Below are positions 1 through 7,406 of a stretch of 64,000 nt of DNA, piece by piece (position 1 is the stretch's first letter; each line of letters begins with the position of its first letter). The notes beneath the pieces are model-generated. The model had not been told where the DNA came from, did not search any database, and saw only the letters and a program-made list of their open reading frames with translations. Origin of the DNA: Nostoc sp. MG11 (GTDB lineage Bacteria > Cyanobacteriota > Cyanobacteriia > Cyanobacteriales > Nostocaceae). Position numbers and translations under genes: made by a program. Where the stretch lies: positions 1 through 64,000 of the forward strand of contig NZ_JACXXN010000024.1 of assembly GCF_014904695.1 (NCBI RefSeq), read 5' to 3'.

Positions 1-416
1 ACGTTGGCGTCCACCTTTTCATCCTTGAGGAAATTGAGGATGTCAGGGATGTAGTTAGCCGCCGCTTGTCCCAGGTTGCCCAATGCCACTGCCGCACTGC
101 CACGAACGTTGGCGTCCACCTTTTCATCCTTGAGGATTTTGGCAGCTTTTTGAGCAATATCCTCTGGTTTTTTGCCCACGGCTTTTAAATCTTTCAGATC
201 AGATTCAACTAATTGCTTGAGAGCATATCCCTTAACTTGGTCGTGTCCATCATCAAGAGCTGCTGATATACCGTTAATCTGCCAAGCTTGGAGTTTGGGT
301 TTGGGAGTTTCTTTGGCGCTTACCCATGTTAGAGAGAGGAGGAAGGTCAGGAGTAGGGTGAAACAGAAAAGGAAAAAGAGCGAAAGCTTGCTGGTGTGGC
401 GGGGTATGGTGAGCAT
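1..416 (-). CDS. HEAT-repeat-like exported protein, cut by window edge
   Basis: This reading frame starts at ATG 416 and stays open to base 3, so about 138 residues are visible and the C-terminus lies outside the window. Residues 12-34 are a strongly hydrophobic segment (FFLFCFTLLLTFLLSL) ending near SAKE, consistent with a signal peptide or membrane anchor. The rest is alpha-helical with the pattern NVRGSAAVALGNLG, typical of HEAT-like repeats. A DNA stretch encoding LKDEKVDAN recurs with a period of 105 bp (35 residues), at bases 1-31 and 106-136. HEAT-like domains usually serve protein-protein contacts, so the role here is probably scaffolding. The partner and function are unknown. Confidence 0.7.
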   Translation of the reverse strand, partial: MLTIPRHTSKLSLFFLFCFTLLLTFLLSLTWVSAKETPKPKLQAWQINGISAALDDGHDQVKGYALKQLVESDLKDLKAVGKKPEDIAQKAAKILKDEKVDANVRGSAAVALGNLGQAAANYIPDILNFLKDEKVDAN

Positions 417-540
417 AATTCGGGGCAAGACGGCAGATTACACGCGGTTATGGGTATAATAACAACCTTGCAATTCCTAATTCCTGATTGAGAGTCTTTA
501 ATACTGGTGGGCGAGTATTAAAGACTCATTAATGAAATTC

Positions 541-792
541 TGATATTCATCGACAAAGCTCTGATATTCATTGACGAATCTCTGATATTCATCGACAAAG
601 CTCTGATATTCATTGACGAAGTTCTGAGGTTCATTCACGAAGCTCTGATATTCATTGACGAAGTTCTGAGGTTCATTCACGAAGCTCTGATATTCATCGA
701 CGAAGTTCTGAGGTTCATCGGCGAAGCTCTGACGTTCAGCGATGATGCTTTGAGGTTCATCGGCGAAGCTTTGAGGTTCATTGACCAAAATA
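541..792. repeat. 21-bp tandem repeat tract (12 units)
   Basis: Twelve imperfect 21-bp units with consensus TGAKRTTCATYSACGAAG plus YTC run head to tail without spacers. The minus strand is open over the tract (498-809) and would encode heptapeptides such as NEPQNFV and NEYQSFV. The peptide regularity follows automatically from a 21-bp period, so this is listed as a repeat rather than a gene. A second tract of the same family lies at 47061-47270. Confidence 0.85.
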
Positions 793-838
793 TACATCTC
801 GTTTTGCAAATCGGGAGACTCTCAATATGATTCGGTTA

Positions 839-1060
839 AGGTGCATAGTCATTGGAGATCCCCCTAAATCCCCCTTAAGAAGGGGGACTTTAAGAAGTTT
901 TACCCGTTCGTTTTTTGAGATCCCCCTAAATCCCCCTTAAGAAGGGGGACTTTAAGAAGTTTTACCCGTTCGTTTTTTGAGATCCCCCTAAATACCCCTT
1001 AAGAAGGAGGACTTCAATTCCGGTTCCCCCCTTTTTTAAGGGGGGTTAGGGGGGATCAAA
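839..1060. repeat. Interspersed CCCCCTAAATCCCCC / AAGGGGG repeat cluster
   Basis: Three near-identical blocks of about 69 bp contain GATCCCCCTAAATCCCCC, an inverted AAGAAGGGGG partner and a TTTTACCCGTTCGTTTTTT tail. The C/G-rich arms can pair into hairpins. The last copy runs into the 3' end of the DUF559 gene. The leading TGCATAGTCATTGGAGATCC recurs on the other side of that gene at about 1460. Confidence 0.8.
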
Positions 1061-1422
1061 CGCTGTATCTGCTCACACACACTATCAAAGTGATTTAAAA
1101 CTTGACTATTTGTAAACCTAATAATCTTTAAACCATAGCCTTCCAAAATGTTTGTTCTCTCTAGATCATAATCTTGACCTTCATCTGTAAAATGGCTATC
1201 CCCATCAACTTCAATCACTGTTTTTAAAGTAGGACAGTAGAAATCAACTATGAAATGATTAATCGGTCGTTGTCTTAAAACCCGATATTGGAAATTTCTC
1301 AAATATTCATGCCACAGCTTTTTTTCTGCTGGGGTCATATTTTTACGAAGTTCTTTTGCTCTTTCTACAAGCTTTGGATTGTAAGGTAGATAGAGATTGC
1401 TGCTATTGAGTTTGTTTGTCAT
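1036..1422 (-). CDS. DUF559 (Vsr-like) endonuclease-domain protein
   Basis: The 128-residue product is a compact DUF559-type protein: an N-terminal LRKNMTPAEKKLW, then a core with FIVDFYCPTLKTVIEVDGDSH and a later IIRFTNSQVL. In this family the core resembles the very-short-patch-repair endonuclease fold, with the acidic residues of FIVDFYC and IEVDG near the putative metal site. The physiological role is not established. The last residues (IPPNPP) are read from an interspersed C-rich repeat, so the original C-terminus may have been replaced. The gene sits between two copies of the same repeat family (839-1035 and 1459-1605). Family assignment is firm and function is not. Confidence 0.85.
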   Translation of the reverse strand: MTNKLNSSNLYLPYNPKLVERAKELRKNMTPAEKKLWHEYLRNFQYRVLRQRPINHFIVDFYCPTLKTVIEVDGDSHFTDEGQDYDLERTNILEGYGLKIIRFTNSQVLNHFDSVCEQIQRLIPPNPP

Positions 1423-1458
1423 AGTTTCTGGTAGTTATGCCCCCTACCCAATACTGCG

Positions 1459-1605
1459 TGGGTTTTGGTGCATAGTCATTGGAGATCCTCCCTAACCCCC
1501 CTTAAAAAGGGGGGAACCGGAGTCAAAGTCAGCTTTTTTAAGGGGGGAACTAAAATCAAAGTCCCCCTTTTTAAGGGGGATTTAGGGGGATCTCAAAGTA
1601 TTTGC
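1459..1605. repeat. Interspersed C/G-rich inverted repeats
   Basis: Several copies of CCCCCTTAAAAAGGGGG and TTTTTTAAGGGGGG alternate here, ending with a GGGGGATTTAGGGGGATC arm complementary to the one near 860. The segment can fold into long hairpins between the DUF559 gene and the next gene. Copies of the family also lie at 14170-14345 and 47348-47475. Confidence 0.75.
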
Positions 1606-1634
1606 TACATCACTAAAGGCTTTTAAAAAATCCT

Positions 1635-2111
1635 TTAAGAATCGACAGCAGCTTTAGCAGGTTTACTTTTAATAGCTTTAAAACGTTCGCCTAATTGTTC
1701 AGCAATAGTTTTTAACCCTGGAGTTTTCTTAGCAGCTGTCTTGACGTAATCATAAACTGTTAGACTGCTGCCCATTGCTTCGCTACCGACTGCCATTAAG
1801 GTATCATCTACTTGTTCTGTAAGTTGTCGCAGTCCAATCAACAGTTCGGTGAGGTTAGCGGCTAGTTGATAATCCCGGACAAACTCATCTAAATCAAAGC
1901 TGGCTGGTAAAATGTCTCGGTTAGATTGGGCAGCAATCAGGCTAGTGTTGACAAAAGCTAGTCTTTTATCGCCCATCTTAAATAAGTTACGTCGTTCTTC
2001 TGCACTCAGGGTAACGAGAAAAGGCATCTTTGCTTGGATAGTCGCAAAGGCTGCTTTGATTTCTTGGATATCTGCTGGAGAAAGGGAGGCAGTGATATTT
2101 TGGTAAGCCAT
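1635..2111 (-). CDS. Conserved hypothetical protein, helical
   Basis: The frame extends upstream to 2228, but the start MAYQNITASL at 2111 is preferred: the upstream part has no domain-like character and overlaps a palindromic repeat. The 158-residue product is acidic to neutral, almost entirely alpha-helical and ends in a lysine/alanine-rich tail. It has no signal peptide, membrane segment or recognised catalytic motif. Residues around 20-50 (AFATIQAKMPFLVTLSAEER) resemble small cyanobacterial proteins that I cannot name. It is transcribed divergently from the phytyltransferase gene, with about 130 bp between the starts. Function unknown. Confidence 0.65.
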   Translation of the reverse strand: MAYQNITASLSPADIQEIKAAFATIQAKMPFLVTLSAEERRNLFKMGDKRLAFVNTSLIAAQSNRDILPASFDLDEFVRDYQLAANLTELLIGLRQLTEQVDDTLMAVGSEAMGSSLTVYDYVKTAAKKTPGLKTIAEQLGERFKAIKSKPAKAAVDS

Positions 2112-2184
2112 TGGATATTTACTCTGGTAAATCTGTTTGTTATGATTCCCACTGGTAAAGGCGATCGCACAAGTGACAGAACAT

Positions 2185-2213
2185 GTAGAGACGTTGCAAT
2201 GCAAGATCTCTAC
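2185..2213. repeat. 29-nt palindromic repeat (imperfect)
   Basis: GTAGAGACGTTGCAATGCAA followed by GATCTCTAC forms an imperfect hairpin. It belongs to the family found intact at 15755-15783 and 17159-17187, and as a variant at 12668-12696. Confidence 0.75.
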
Positions 2214-2240
2214 TCTGATTAATGACAAAATTCTGTGACA

Positions 2241-3239
2241 ATGATTAACAGTCAGCCGGAATACTGTGAATCCAAGCTACTCATGAGCCAGAGTTCTAAA
2301 AACAGCCTTCTCCTACCTAAACCTGTTCAATCATCTTTCCATTGGCTTTATGCTTTTTGGAAGTTTTCTCGCCCACACACGATTATTGGTACAAGTCTGA
2401 GTGTATTGGGTTTATATTTAATTGCCATTGCTGTATCCTCGACTGGGTTTTCTGGGATTCCACTAAGTCGAGTTTTGGGCGCGTGGATTGCTTGTTTGTG
2501 TGGCAATGTCTACATTGTGGGGCTGAATCAATTAGAAGATGTTGAAATTGACAAGATTAATAAGCCTCATTTACCACTAGCATCTGGAGAGTTTTCGCGC
2601 CGGACTGGGCAATTAATTGTTGCTTCTGCTGGTATTTTAGCGCTCATTGTGGCGTGGCTTACTGGGCCTTTTTTGTTGGGAATGGTGGCTATTAGTTTGG
2701 CGATTGGTACTGCTTATTCTTTGCCACCAATTCGTTTGAAACAGTTTCCTTTTTGGGCGGCGTTATGTATTTTTTCTGTGCGCGGAACGATTGTTAATTT
2801 AGGGTTGTATTTGCACTATAGCTGGGTGTTAAAACAATGCCAATCAATTCCACTTGTGGTGTGGGTGCTGACGCTTTTTATTTTGGTGTTTACGTTTGCG
2901 ATCGCTATCTTTAAAGATATCCCAGATATGGAAGGCGATCGCCTCTACAATATCTCTACTTTTACTATTCAACTCGGTTCCCAAGCTGTGTTTAATCTCG
3001 CTCTTTGGGTGATAACTGTCTGCTATTTGGGGATGATTTTGGTTGGTGTGTTAAATGTTCCTGCGGTTAATCCAATATTCTTGGTAATTACTCATTTAGT
3101 GTTGCTAGTTTTGATGTGGTTACGGAGTATGGGTGTAGACTTGCAAGATAAAGGTGCGATCGCGCAATTCTATCAATTCATTTGGAAACTCTTTTTTATC
3201 GAATATCTGATTTTCCCTATTGCCTGTCTTTTGGCTTAA
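2241..3239 (+). CDS. hpt: Homogentisate phytyltransferase (UbiA family)
   Basis: This membrane prenyltransferase joins homogentisate to phytyl diphosphate, the committed step of tocopherol synthesis (plant VTE2, Synechocystis slr1736). The sequence has the UbiA aspartate motif NQLEDVEIDKINKP near residues 98-110, followed by LPLASGE, which is characteristic of HPT. A second motif, FKDIPDMEGDR, follows later. About eight hydrophobic segments fit a thylakoid or inner-membrane enzyme, and the length (332 aa) is normal. ATG 2241 is used. GTG 2235 and ATG 2283 (MSQSSKN) are alternatives, and none has a clear Shine-Dalgarno. The next gene starts 5 bp after the stop, so co-transcription is likely. 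Confidence 0.92.
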   Translation: MINSQPEYCESKLLMSQSSKNSLLLPKPVQSSFHWLYAFWKFSRPHTIIGTSLSVLGLYLIAIAVSSTGFSGIPLSRVLGAWIACLCGNVYIVGLNQLEDVEIDKINKPHLPLASGEFSRRTGQLIVASAGILALIVAWLTGPFLLGMVAISLAIGTAYSLPPIRLKQFPFWAALCIFSVRGTIVNLGLYLHYSWVLKQCQSIPLVVWVLTLFILVFTFAIAIFKDIPDMEGDRLYNISTFTIQLGSQAVFNLALWVITVCYLGMILVGVLNVPAVNPIFLVITHLVLLVLMWLRSMGVDLQDKGAIAQFYQFIWKLFFIEYLIFPIACLLA

Positions 3240-3243
3240 GACA

Positions 3244-3717
3244 ATGCTAGAAAACTTTTCAACCACTTCTGCTATTGCTGCGATCGTCGTTATTTTTAGT
3301 CTAACAATCCTAGGATATTTCGCTTGGAAAACCTTAATTATTTCTGACTTTTTTCAAAAAGGAGTCAATCTTTATCAAGCAGAAGATTATCAAGGCGCAG
3401 AAGCAGCTTTTCGCAAAGTTATTTCGCTCAACTCTACCAATGATGTGGTTCGTTTGCTTTTGGGAGATGTTTTAAATCAGCAAGGTCAAGTACAGGAAGC
3501 AACAGAATTATTGCGAGAAGTGATTCGCCGCAGTCCTAAAAATGCTGATGCTTATTTGCGTCTAGCGAATGTTCTAATGCAGCAAGAACAAAAAGAAGAA
3601 GCTAAAATTAATCTGCTACAAGCTAAAGATTTATTGCAAAAACAGCGTCAACCTGAAAAAGCTGAGAGAATTAGTAATCTGTTAGATAGAATCAGTGCTA
3701 AGTCAAGTGAATTGTAA
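3244..3717 (+). CDS. Membrane-anchored TPR protein
   Basis: The 157-residue product begins with one transmembrane helix (residues about 9-28, AIAAIVVIFSLTILGYFAWK). Two to three tetratricopeptide repeats follow, seen in the spaced pattern GVNLYQAEDYQGAEAAFRK and LLGDVLNQQGQVQEATELL. TPR domains bind other proteins, so this is probably a small membrane-tethered adaptor. The start ATG 3244 is chosen because the longer frame from 3220 would overlap the phytyltransferase 3' end with no ribosome-binding site. With a 4-bp gap to hpt it is likely the second gene of a two-gene operon. A link to tocopherol synthesis is only positional. Confidence 0.8.
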   Translation: MLENFSTTSAIAAIVVIFSLTILGYFAWKTLIISDFFQKGVNLYQAEDYQGAEAAFRKVISLNSTNDVVRLLLGDVLNQQGQVQEATELLREVIRRSPKNADAYLRLANVLMQQEQKEEAKINLLQAKDLLQKQRQPEKAERISNLLDRISAKSSEL

Positions 3718-4055
3718 AGTGTGTCCCACTAATCTGGTTACTGATCAACATTCTAGTTAAACAATCCTACCTTCTAGAAATCGGATTTTATGGAAGCCCG
3801 ATTTCTAGGAATAAAGAATTAGCCGTTAATAAAGGCGTCAAGTTCGTAGTGAGCGATAAATCGCTCTCTATAAGGATTATTAGGACTAAAGTCCTTACTA
3901 CAAACTCTAATTTATTTATGCCTAGCTACTTAAAAAAATCAGTGTGATATTCTTAGTATCTAGTTACGAAATCGCGTTTGGAGAAATTGAAGATTAGATG
4001 AAAGCAAGCTTAGAAAAACTAAGCATGTAAACCAAATGTAGGTGTTTTAGTAAAA
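3718..4055. other. Intergenic region with palindromic repeat
   Basis: No gene is evident in this 338-bp gap. At about 3845-3905 the short palindromes AGCGATAAATCGCT and AGGACTAAAGTCCT follow each other, a pattern of interspersed elements. The leader of the next TPR gene shows no clear promoter. Confidence 0.6.
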
Positions 4056-5285
4056 ATGCTAAAAACAAAAAATCTGCTGACTGCGGCTATTATCGGCTTA
4101 TGTTTGATAGAGGCGAATACTGCCTTCGGTAGAGATGTTAGCGTTGGGTTATCAAAAGTCCAAGACTTGTCTCAGGCGATCGCCTATGACAACAAAAACG
4201 CAATTGCTAATTTCGAGCAAGGAATCAATCTCTACAAACAAGGAGATTTAAAAGGAGCAGAGGCGGCTTTTAGGAAAGCAATTGAACTAGAACCCAACTT
4301 TTCAGAAGCTTATACTGCTTTAGGAAATACTGTCGATGATCAAGGCAAGCCACAAGAAGCGATCGCTATTTACAAAAAAGCCATTGAACTCAATCCCAAA
4401 GCCCCTGGAGCATATTTTAATTTGGGTTTGACTTTGGCAAGGCTGAATCAATTAGAACCAGCGATCGCTGCGTATAAAAAAACCCTGAGTCTTGATCCTA
4501 AATATGCAAAAGCTCACTATAACTTGGGTAACGCTCTCTACGATCAAGGAAAGTTAACAGAAGCGATTGCCGCATATACAGAAGTTTTACGTCTCGAACC
4601 CAATTATGTCCCGACTTACACACGTTTAGGAAATGCTCTGTACGATCAAGGCAAATTACAAGAAGCGATCGCTCAGTACAAAAAATCCATTAGCCTCGAT
4701 CCCAAGTATGCAAGCGCTCACTACAACTTAGGAAACGCTTTGTATGCACAAGGTAAGCAAGCAGAAGCAATGGCCGAATATACAGAAGCCATTCGCCTGG
4801 AACCGAAAAATCCAGTAGGTTATAACGCCTTGGGAAACGCTTTTTACGCTCAAGGCAAGTTACAAGAAGCGATCGCCCAATATCAAAAAGCTATTAGCTT
4901 CGATCCCAACTATGTAGACGCTCGTTATAATTTAGCCAGCGTTTTCTACGCACAAGGCAAGCTGACAGAGACAATCGCCGAGTATACAGAAGTGATTCGC
5001 CTCAAGCCAAGACATGCAGAAGCTTATACAGGCTTAGGAAATGCTATCGATGATCAAGGCAAACCACAAGAAGCGATCGCACATTACAAAAAAGCCATCA
5101 GCCTTGCACCCGACTTTGCACTCGCTTACTATAATTTGGGCATCACTCTGGGAAGAGAACAACAAGTAGATGAAGCGATCGTCAACCTCAAAAAAGCTAG
5201 GCAATTATTCCAAGCTCAGGGAAACAAGGAAATGGTTGAGCAAGTTGATGAGCTATTCCCAAAAATTAACAACCAAACTAATTAA
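4056..5285 (+). CDS. Exported TPR-repeat protein
   Basis: The 409-residue protein starts with a signal peptide (MLKTKNLLTAAIIGLCLIEA, cleavage near AFG). About ten tandem 34-residue TPRs follow, each containing the hallmark pattern A-x-x-x-L-G-N-A-L-Y-x-Q-G-K-x-x-E-A-I-A. The repeats are unusually alike (YNLGNALYDQGKLTEAIAAY and close variants), which points to internal duplication. TPR superhelices act as protein-binding scaffolds, and the signal peptide places this one in the periplasm or lumen. It lies 340 bp after another TPR gene that shares the motif QGAEAAFRK, so the two may be ancient paralogues. No catalytic domain is seen. Confidence 0.9.
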   Translation: MLKTKNLLTAAIIGLCLIEANTAFGRDVSVGLSKVQDLSQAIAYDNKNAIANFEQGINLYKQGDLKGAEAAFRKAIELEPNFSEAYTALGNTVDDQGKPQEAIAIYKKAIELNPKAPGAYFNLGLTLARLNQLEPAIAAYKKTLSLDPKYAKAHYNLGNALYDQGKLTEAIAAYTEVLRLEPNYVPTYTRLGNALYDQGKLQEAIAQYKKSISLDPKYASAHYNLGNALYAQGKQAEAMAEYTEAIRLEPKNPVGYNALGNAFYAQGKLQEAIAQYQKAISFDPNYVDARYNLASVFYAQGKLTETIAEYTEVIRLKPRHAEAYTGLGNAIDDQGKPQEAIAHYKKAISLAPDFALAYYNLGITLGREQQVDEAIVNLKKARQLFQAQGNKEMVEQVDELFPKINNQTN

Positions 5286-5318
5286 GTGGGGACTGGGGAG
5301 TACAAGCGGAATGAATAC

Positions 5319-5346
5319 TGACTCTTGACTCTTGACCCTTGACTCC
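5319..5346. repeat. Heptanucleotide STRR (TGACTCT)n
   Basis: Four heptamers, TGACTCT, TGACTCT, TGACCCT and TGACTCC, stand in tandem just before the cobA-hemD start. Such short tandemly repeated repetitive sequences are typical of heterocystous cyanobacteria. A sister array lies at 51354-51381. Confidence 0.85.
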
Positions 5347-5361
5347 TAACATATTTCAATC

Positions 5362-7020
5362 ATGACTCAAGAAAGGGGCAAAGTTTACCTTGTTGGTGCT
5401 GGACTTGGAGATGTAGCGTACCTGACAGTAAAGGCTAATGAACTCTTAGCTATTGCTCAGGTATTGGTCTACGATGCCCTAGTAGATGCCCAATTATTAC
5501 AGTGCGTACCGCCTGATTGTCTGAAATTGGATGTTGGCAAACGCGGGGGAAAACCCAGCACACCGCAAGTTGAGATTAACAAGTTACTAGTAGAGTATTG
5601 TCAGCAAGGAAAACAAGTTATACGGCTCAAGTCAGGCGATCCGTTCATTTTTGGGCGCTGTACTTCCGAAATAGAGGCGTTGAAAGCTTCTGGTTGTGAT
5701 TTTGAAGTAGTACCAGGAATTTCTTCAGTCCTTGCAGCACCGTTGCTTGCAGGAATTCCCCTCACAGATCCGGTTTTAAGTCGCTGTTTTGCAGTGTTTA
5801 CAGCCCATGAACCAGATACTTTAGATTGGGAGGCGTTGTCACGGTTAGAGACATTGGTAATTTTGATGGGAGGGCGACATCTGCCGGAGATTATAAATCA
5901 ACTGGTGCGGCATGGGCGATCGCCTGATACACCCATTGCTATCATCCGTTGGGCAGGAACTCCTAATCAACAAATTTGGACAGCTCAACTAAATAATATT
6001 CTGGAACAAACCACCGGATTATCACTCTCCCCAGTAGTAATTGTGATTGGCGAAGTTGTTGGGTTACGCAAGTACTTACAACCTGAGAAAATATATTTAA
6101 ACGAAATTACTAGGCAGGAACCTAGTGAAAGGAATTCTCAGGTAGAACCTGGGAATGAAAGTACTCCCACACCCCCAGCTATGTCAACTAATCTCCCCCC
6201 CTCCCCTTCTCCTCCCCTTGCTGGCAAAACTATTCTGGTGACACGTTCAGTCGGACAATCGAGTCAATTTAGCGATCGCCTCATCGCATCAGGCGCAAAA
6301 GTCATTGAAATGCCTACTTTAGAAATTGGCCCGCCTTCTAGTTGGGAAGCGTTGGATGATGCGATCGCTCATTTATCTGCCTTCAACTGGCTAATTCTCA
6401 CTTCTACCAATGGCGTAGACTACTTTTTTGAAAGGCTAACTACACAGGGTAAAGATGCTCGTGCTTTGACTGGTGTCAAAATTGCCGTTGTTGGTGAGAA
6501 AACAGCCCAACGCCTCAAGCAACACTGTATCCAAGCAGATTTTATTCCCTCCAACTTTGTCGCCGATTCTTTAGTAGAAAACTTCCCAGAGCAATTACTT
6601 GGTAAAAAAGTTTTATTTCCCAGAGTTGAAAGTGGTGGACGAGAAATTTTAGTTAAGGAATTAACTGCTAAGGGCGCAGAGGTAATAGAAATTGCCGCAT
6701 ATGAATCGCGCTGTCCTAGTAATATGCCACCTGCGGCTGAGTTAGCTATTCAAAATCACACAGTCGATGTAATTACTTTTGCTAGTTCCAAAACTGTACA
6801 ATTTTTCTGTCAACTAACAGCAAATAAATTATCACAAAACTCTGATGGCAATCATTCATCTGTGGTGAAAAATTATTTAGATGGAGTTTGTATTGCCTCT
6901 ATCGGCCCGCAAACCTCTAAAACTTGTCATACCTTATTCGGCCGCGTGGATGTAGAAGCTGAAGAATATACCTTAGATGGGTTAACCCAAGCACTGATAA
7001 CATGGGCAACTAATTTGTAG
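5362..7020 (+). CDS. cobA-hemD: Uroporphyrinogen-III C-methyltransferase / uroporphyrinogen-III synthase fusion
   Basis: The 552-residue protein has two domains. Residues 1-245 are a SUMT (CobA) methyltransferase with KVYLVGAGLGD, RLKSGDPFIFGR and VVPGISS, which would convert uroporphyrinogen III to precorrin-2 using SAM. The usual GAGPGDPELLT is altered to GAGLGDVAYLT. After a Pro/Ser-rich linker (about 260-290), residues 290-552 are a HemD uroporphyrinogen-III synthase (KTILVTRSVGQSSQF, LTSTNGVDYFF, ITFASSKTVQFF). The fusion couples formation of uroporphyrinogen III to the branch leading to siroheme and cobalamin. Such CobA-HemD fusions are known in several bacteria. The ATG at 5362 follows the heptanucleotide array closely. 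Confidence 0.93.
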   Translation: MTQERGKVYLVGAGLGDVAYLTVKANELLAIAQVLVYDALVDAQLLQCVPPDCLKLDVGKRGGKPSTPQVEINKLLVEYCQQGKQVIRLKSGDPFIFGRCTSEIEALKASGCDFEVVPGISSVLAAPLLAGIPLTDPVLSRCFAVFTAHEPDTLDWEALSRLETLVILMGGRHLPEIINQLVRHGRSPDTPIAIIRWAGTPNQQIWTAQLNNILEQTTGLSLSPVVIVIGEVVGLRKYLQPEKIYLNEITRQEPSERNSQVEPGNESTPTPPAMSTNLPPSPSPPLAGKTILVTRSVGQSSQFSDRLIASGAKVIEMPTLEIGPPSSWEALDDAIAHLSAFNWLILTSTNGVDYFFERLTTQGKDARALTGVKIAVVGEKTAQRLKQHCIQADFIPSNFVADSLVENFPEQLLGKKVLFPRVESGGREILVKELTAKGAEVIEIAAYESRCPSNMPPAAELAIQNHTVDVITFASSKTVQFFCQLTANKLSQNSDGNHSSVVKNYLDGVCIASIGPQTSKTCHTLFGRVDVEAEEYTLDGLTQALITWATNL

Positions 7021-7406
7021 TTCATCCAAAAAATTGTGTATTAACCACATTTATGAGTGCTGAAGTGCGGTAGCGGAGCGTTTAGCCTGTGCTGATACCG
7101 TTTTACTTTAAGGTTGATACACATGAGCAAGCTGGAGGAGTAATTTGTATCAATAATTTCGTGAACTGGTATGAGTGGGAGAGTGGAGGAGGTAGTTTGA
7201 GGTTCTGAGCTAGATGAATCAGTTTTTGAGACCACCGAAATGAGTAGACCTCTTGCATAAATGCTTAAATTGTCATGTTGAGCGGAGCGAAACATCTCGG
7301 AGATTCCTCCCTCCACTACGTTCTGGTCAGAATGACACTAATAATTTTCGGACTTTTGCAAGAAGTCTAGTATCTATACTCTCCCCTATTCCTCCTACTT
7401 CCTACC
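7021..7406. other. Intergenic region with interspersed repeat
   Basis: No convincing gene is present. Bases 7262-7340 (TGTCATGTTGAGCGGAGCGA, then about 40 bases, then GGTCAGAATGACAC) look like a dispersed element with inverted ends (TGTCAT...ATGACA). The short open frames here are read from it. The two flanking genes converge, so the gap may also hold terminators. Confidence 0.6.

Noticed and set aside
172-459. Plus-strand frame of 95 codons
   Set aside because: It is the shadow of the HEAT-like gene on the minus strand, whose composition and signal peptide are gene-like.
541-792. Possible CRISPR array (regular 21-bp repeats); also considered at 47061-47270
   Set aside because: Units follow each other directly with no unique spacers, and no cas genes are present.
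7041-7316. Minus-strand frame of 91 codons
   Set aside because: It is read across an interspersed repeat with no ribosome-binding site or protein-like composition.
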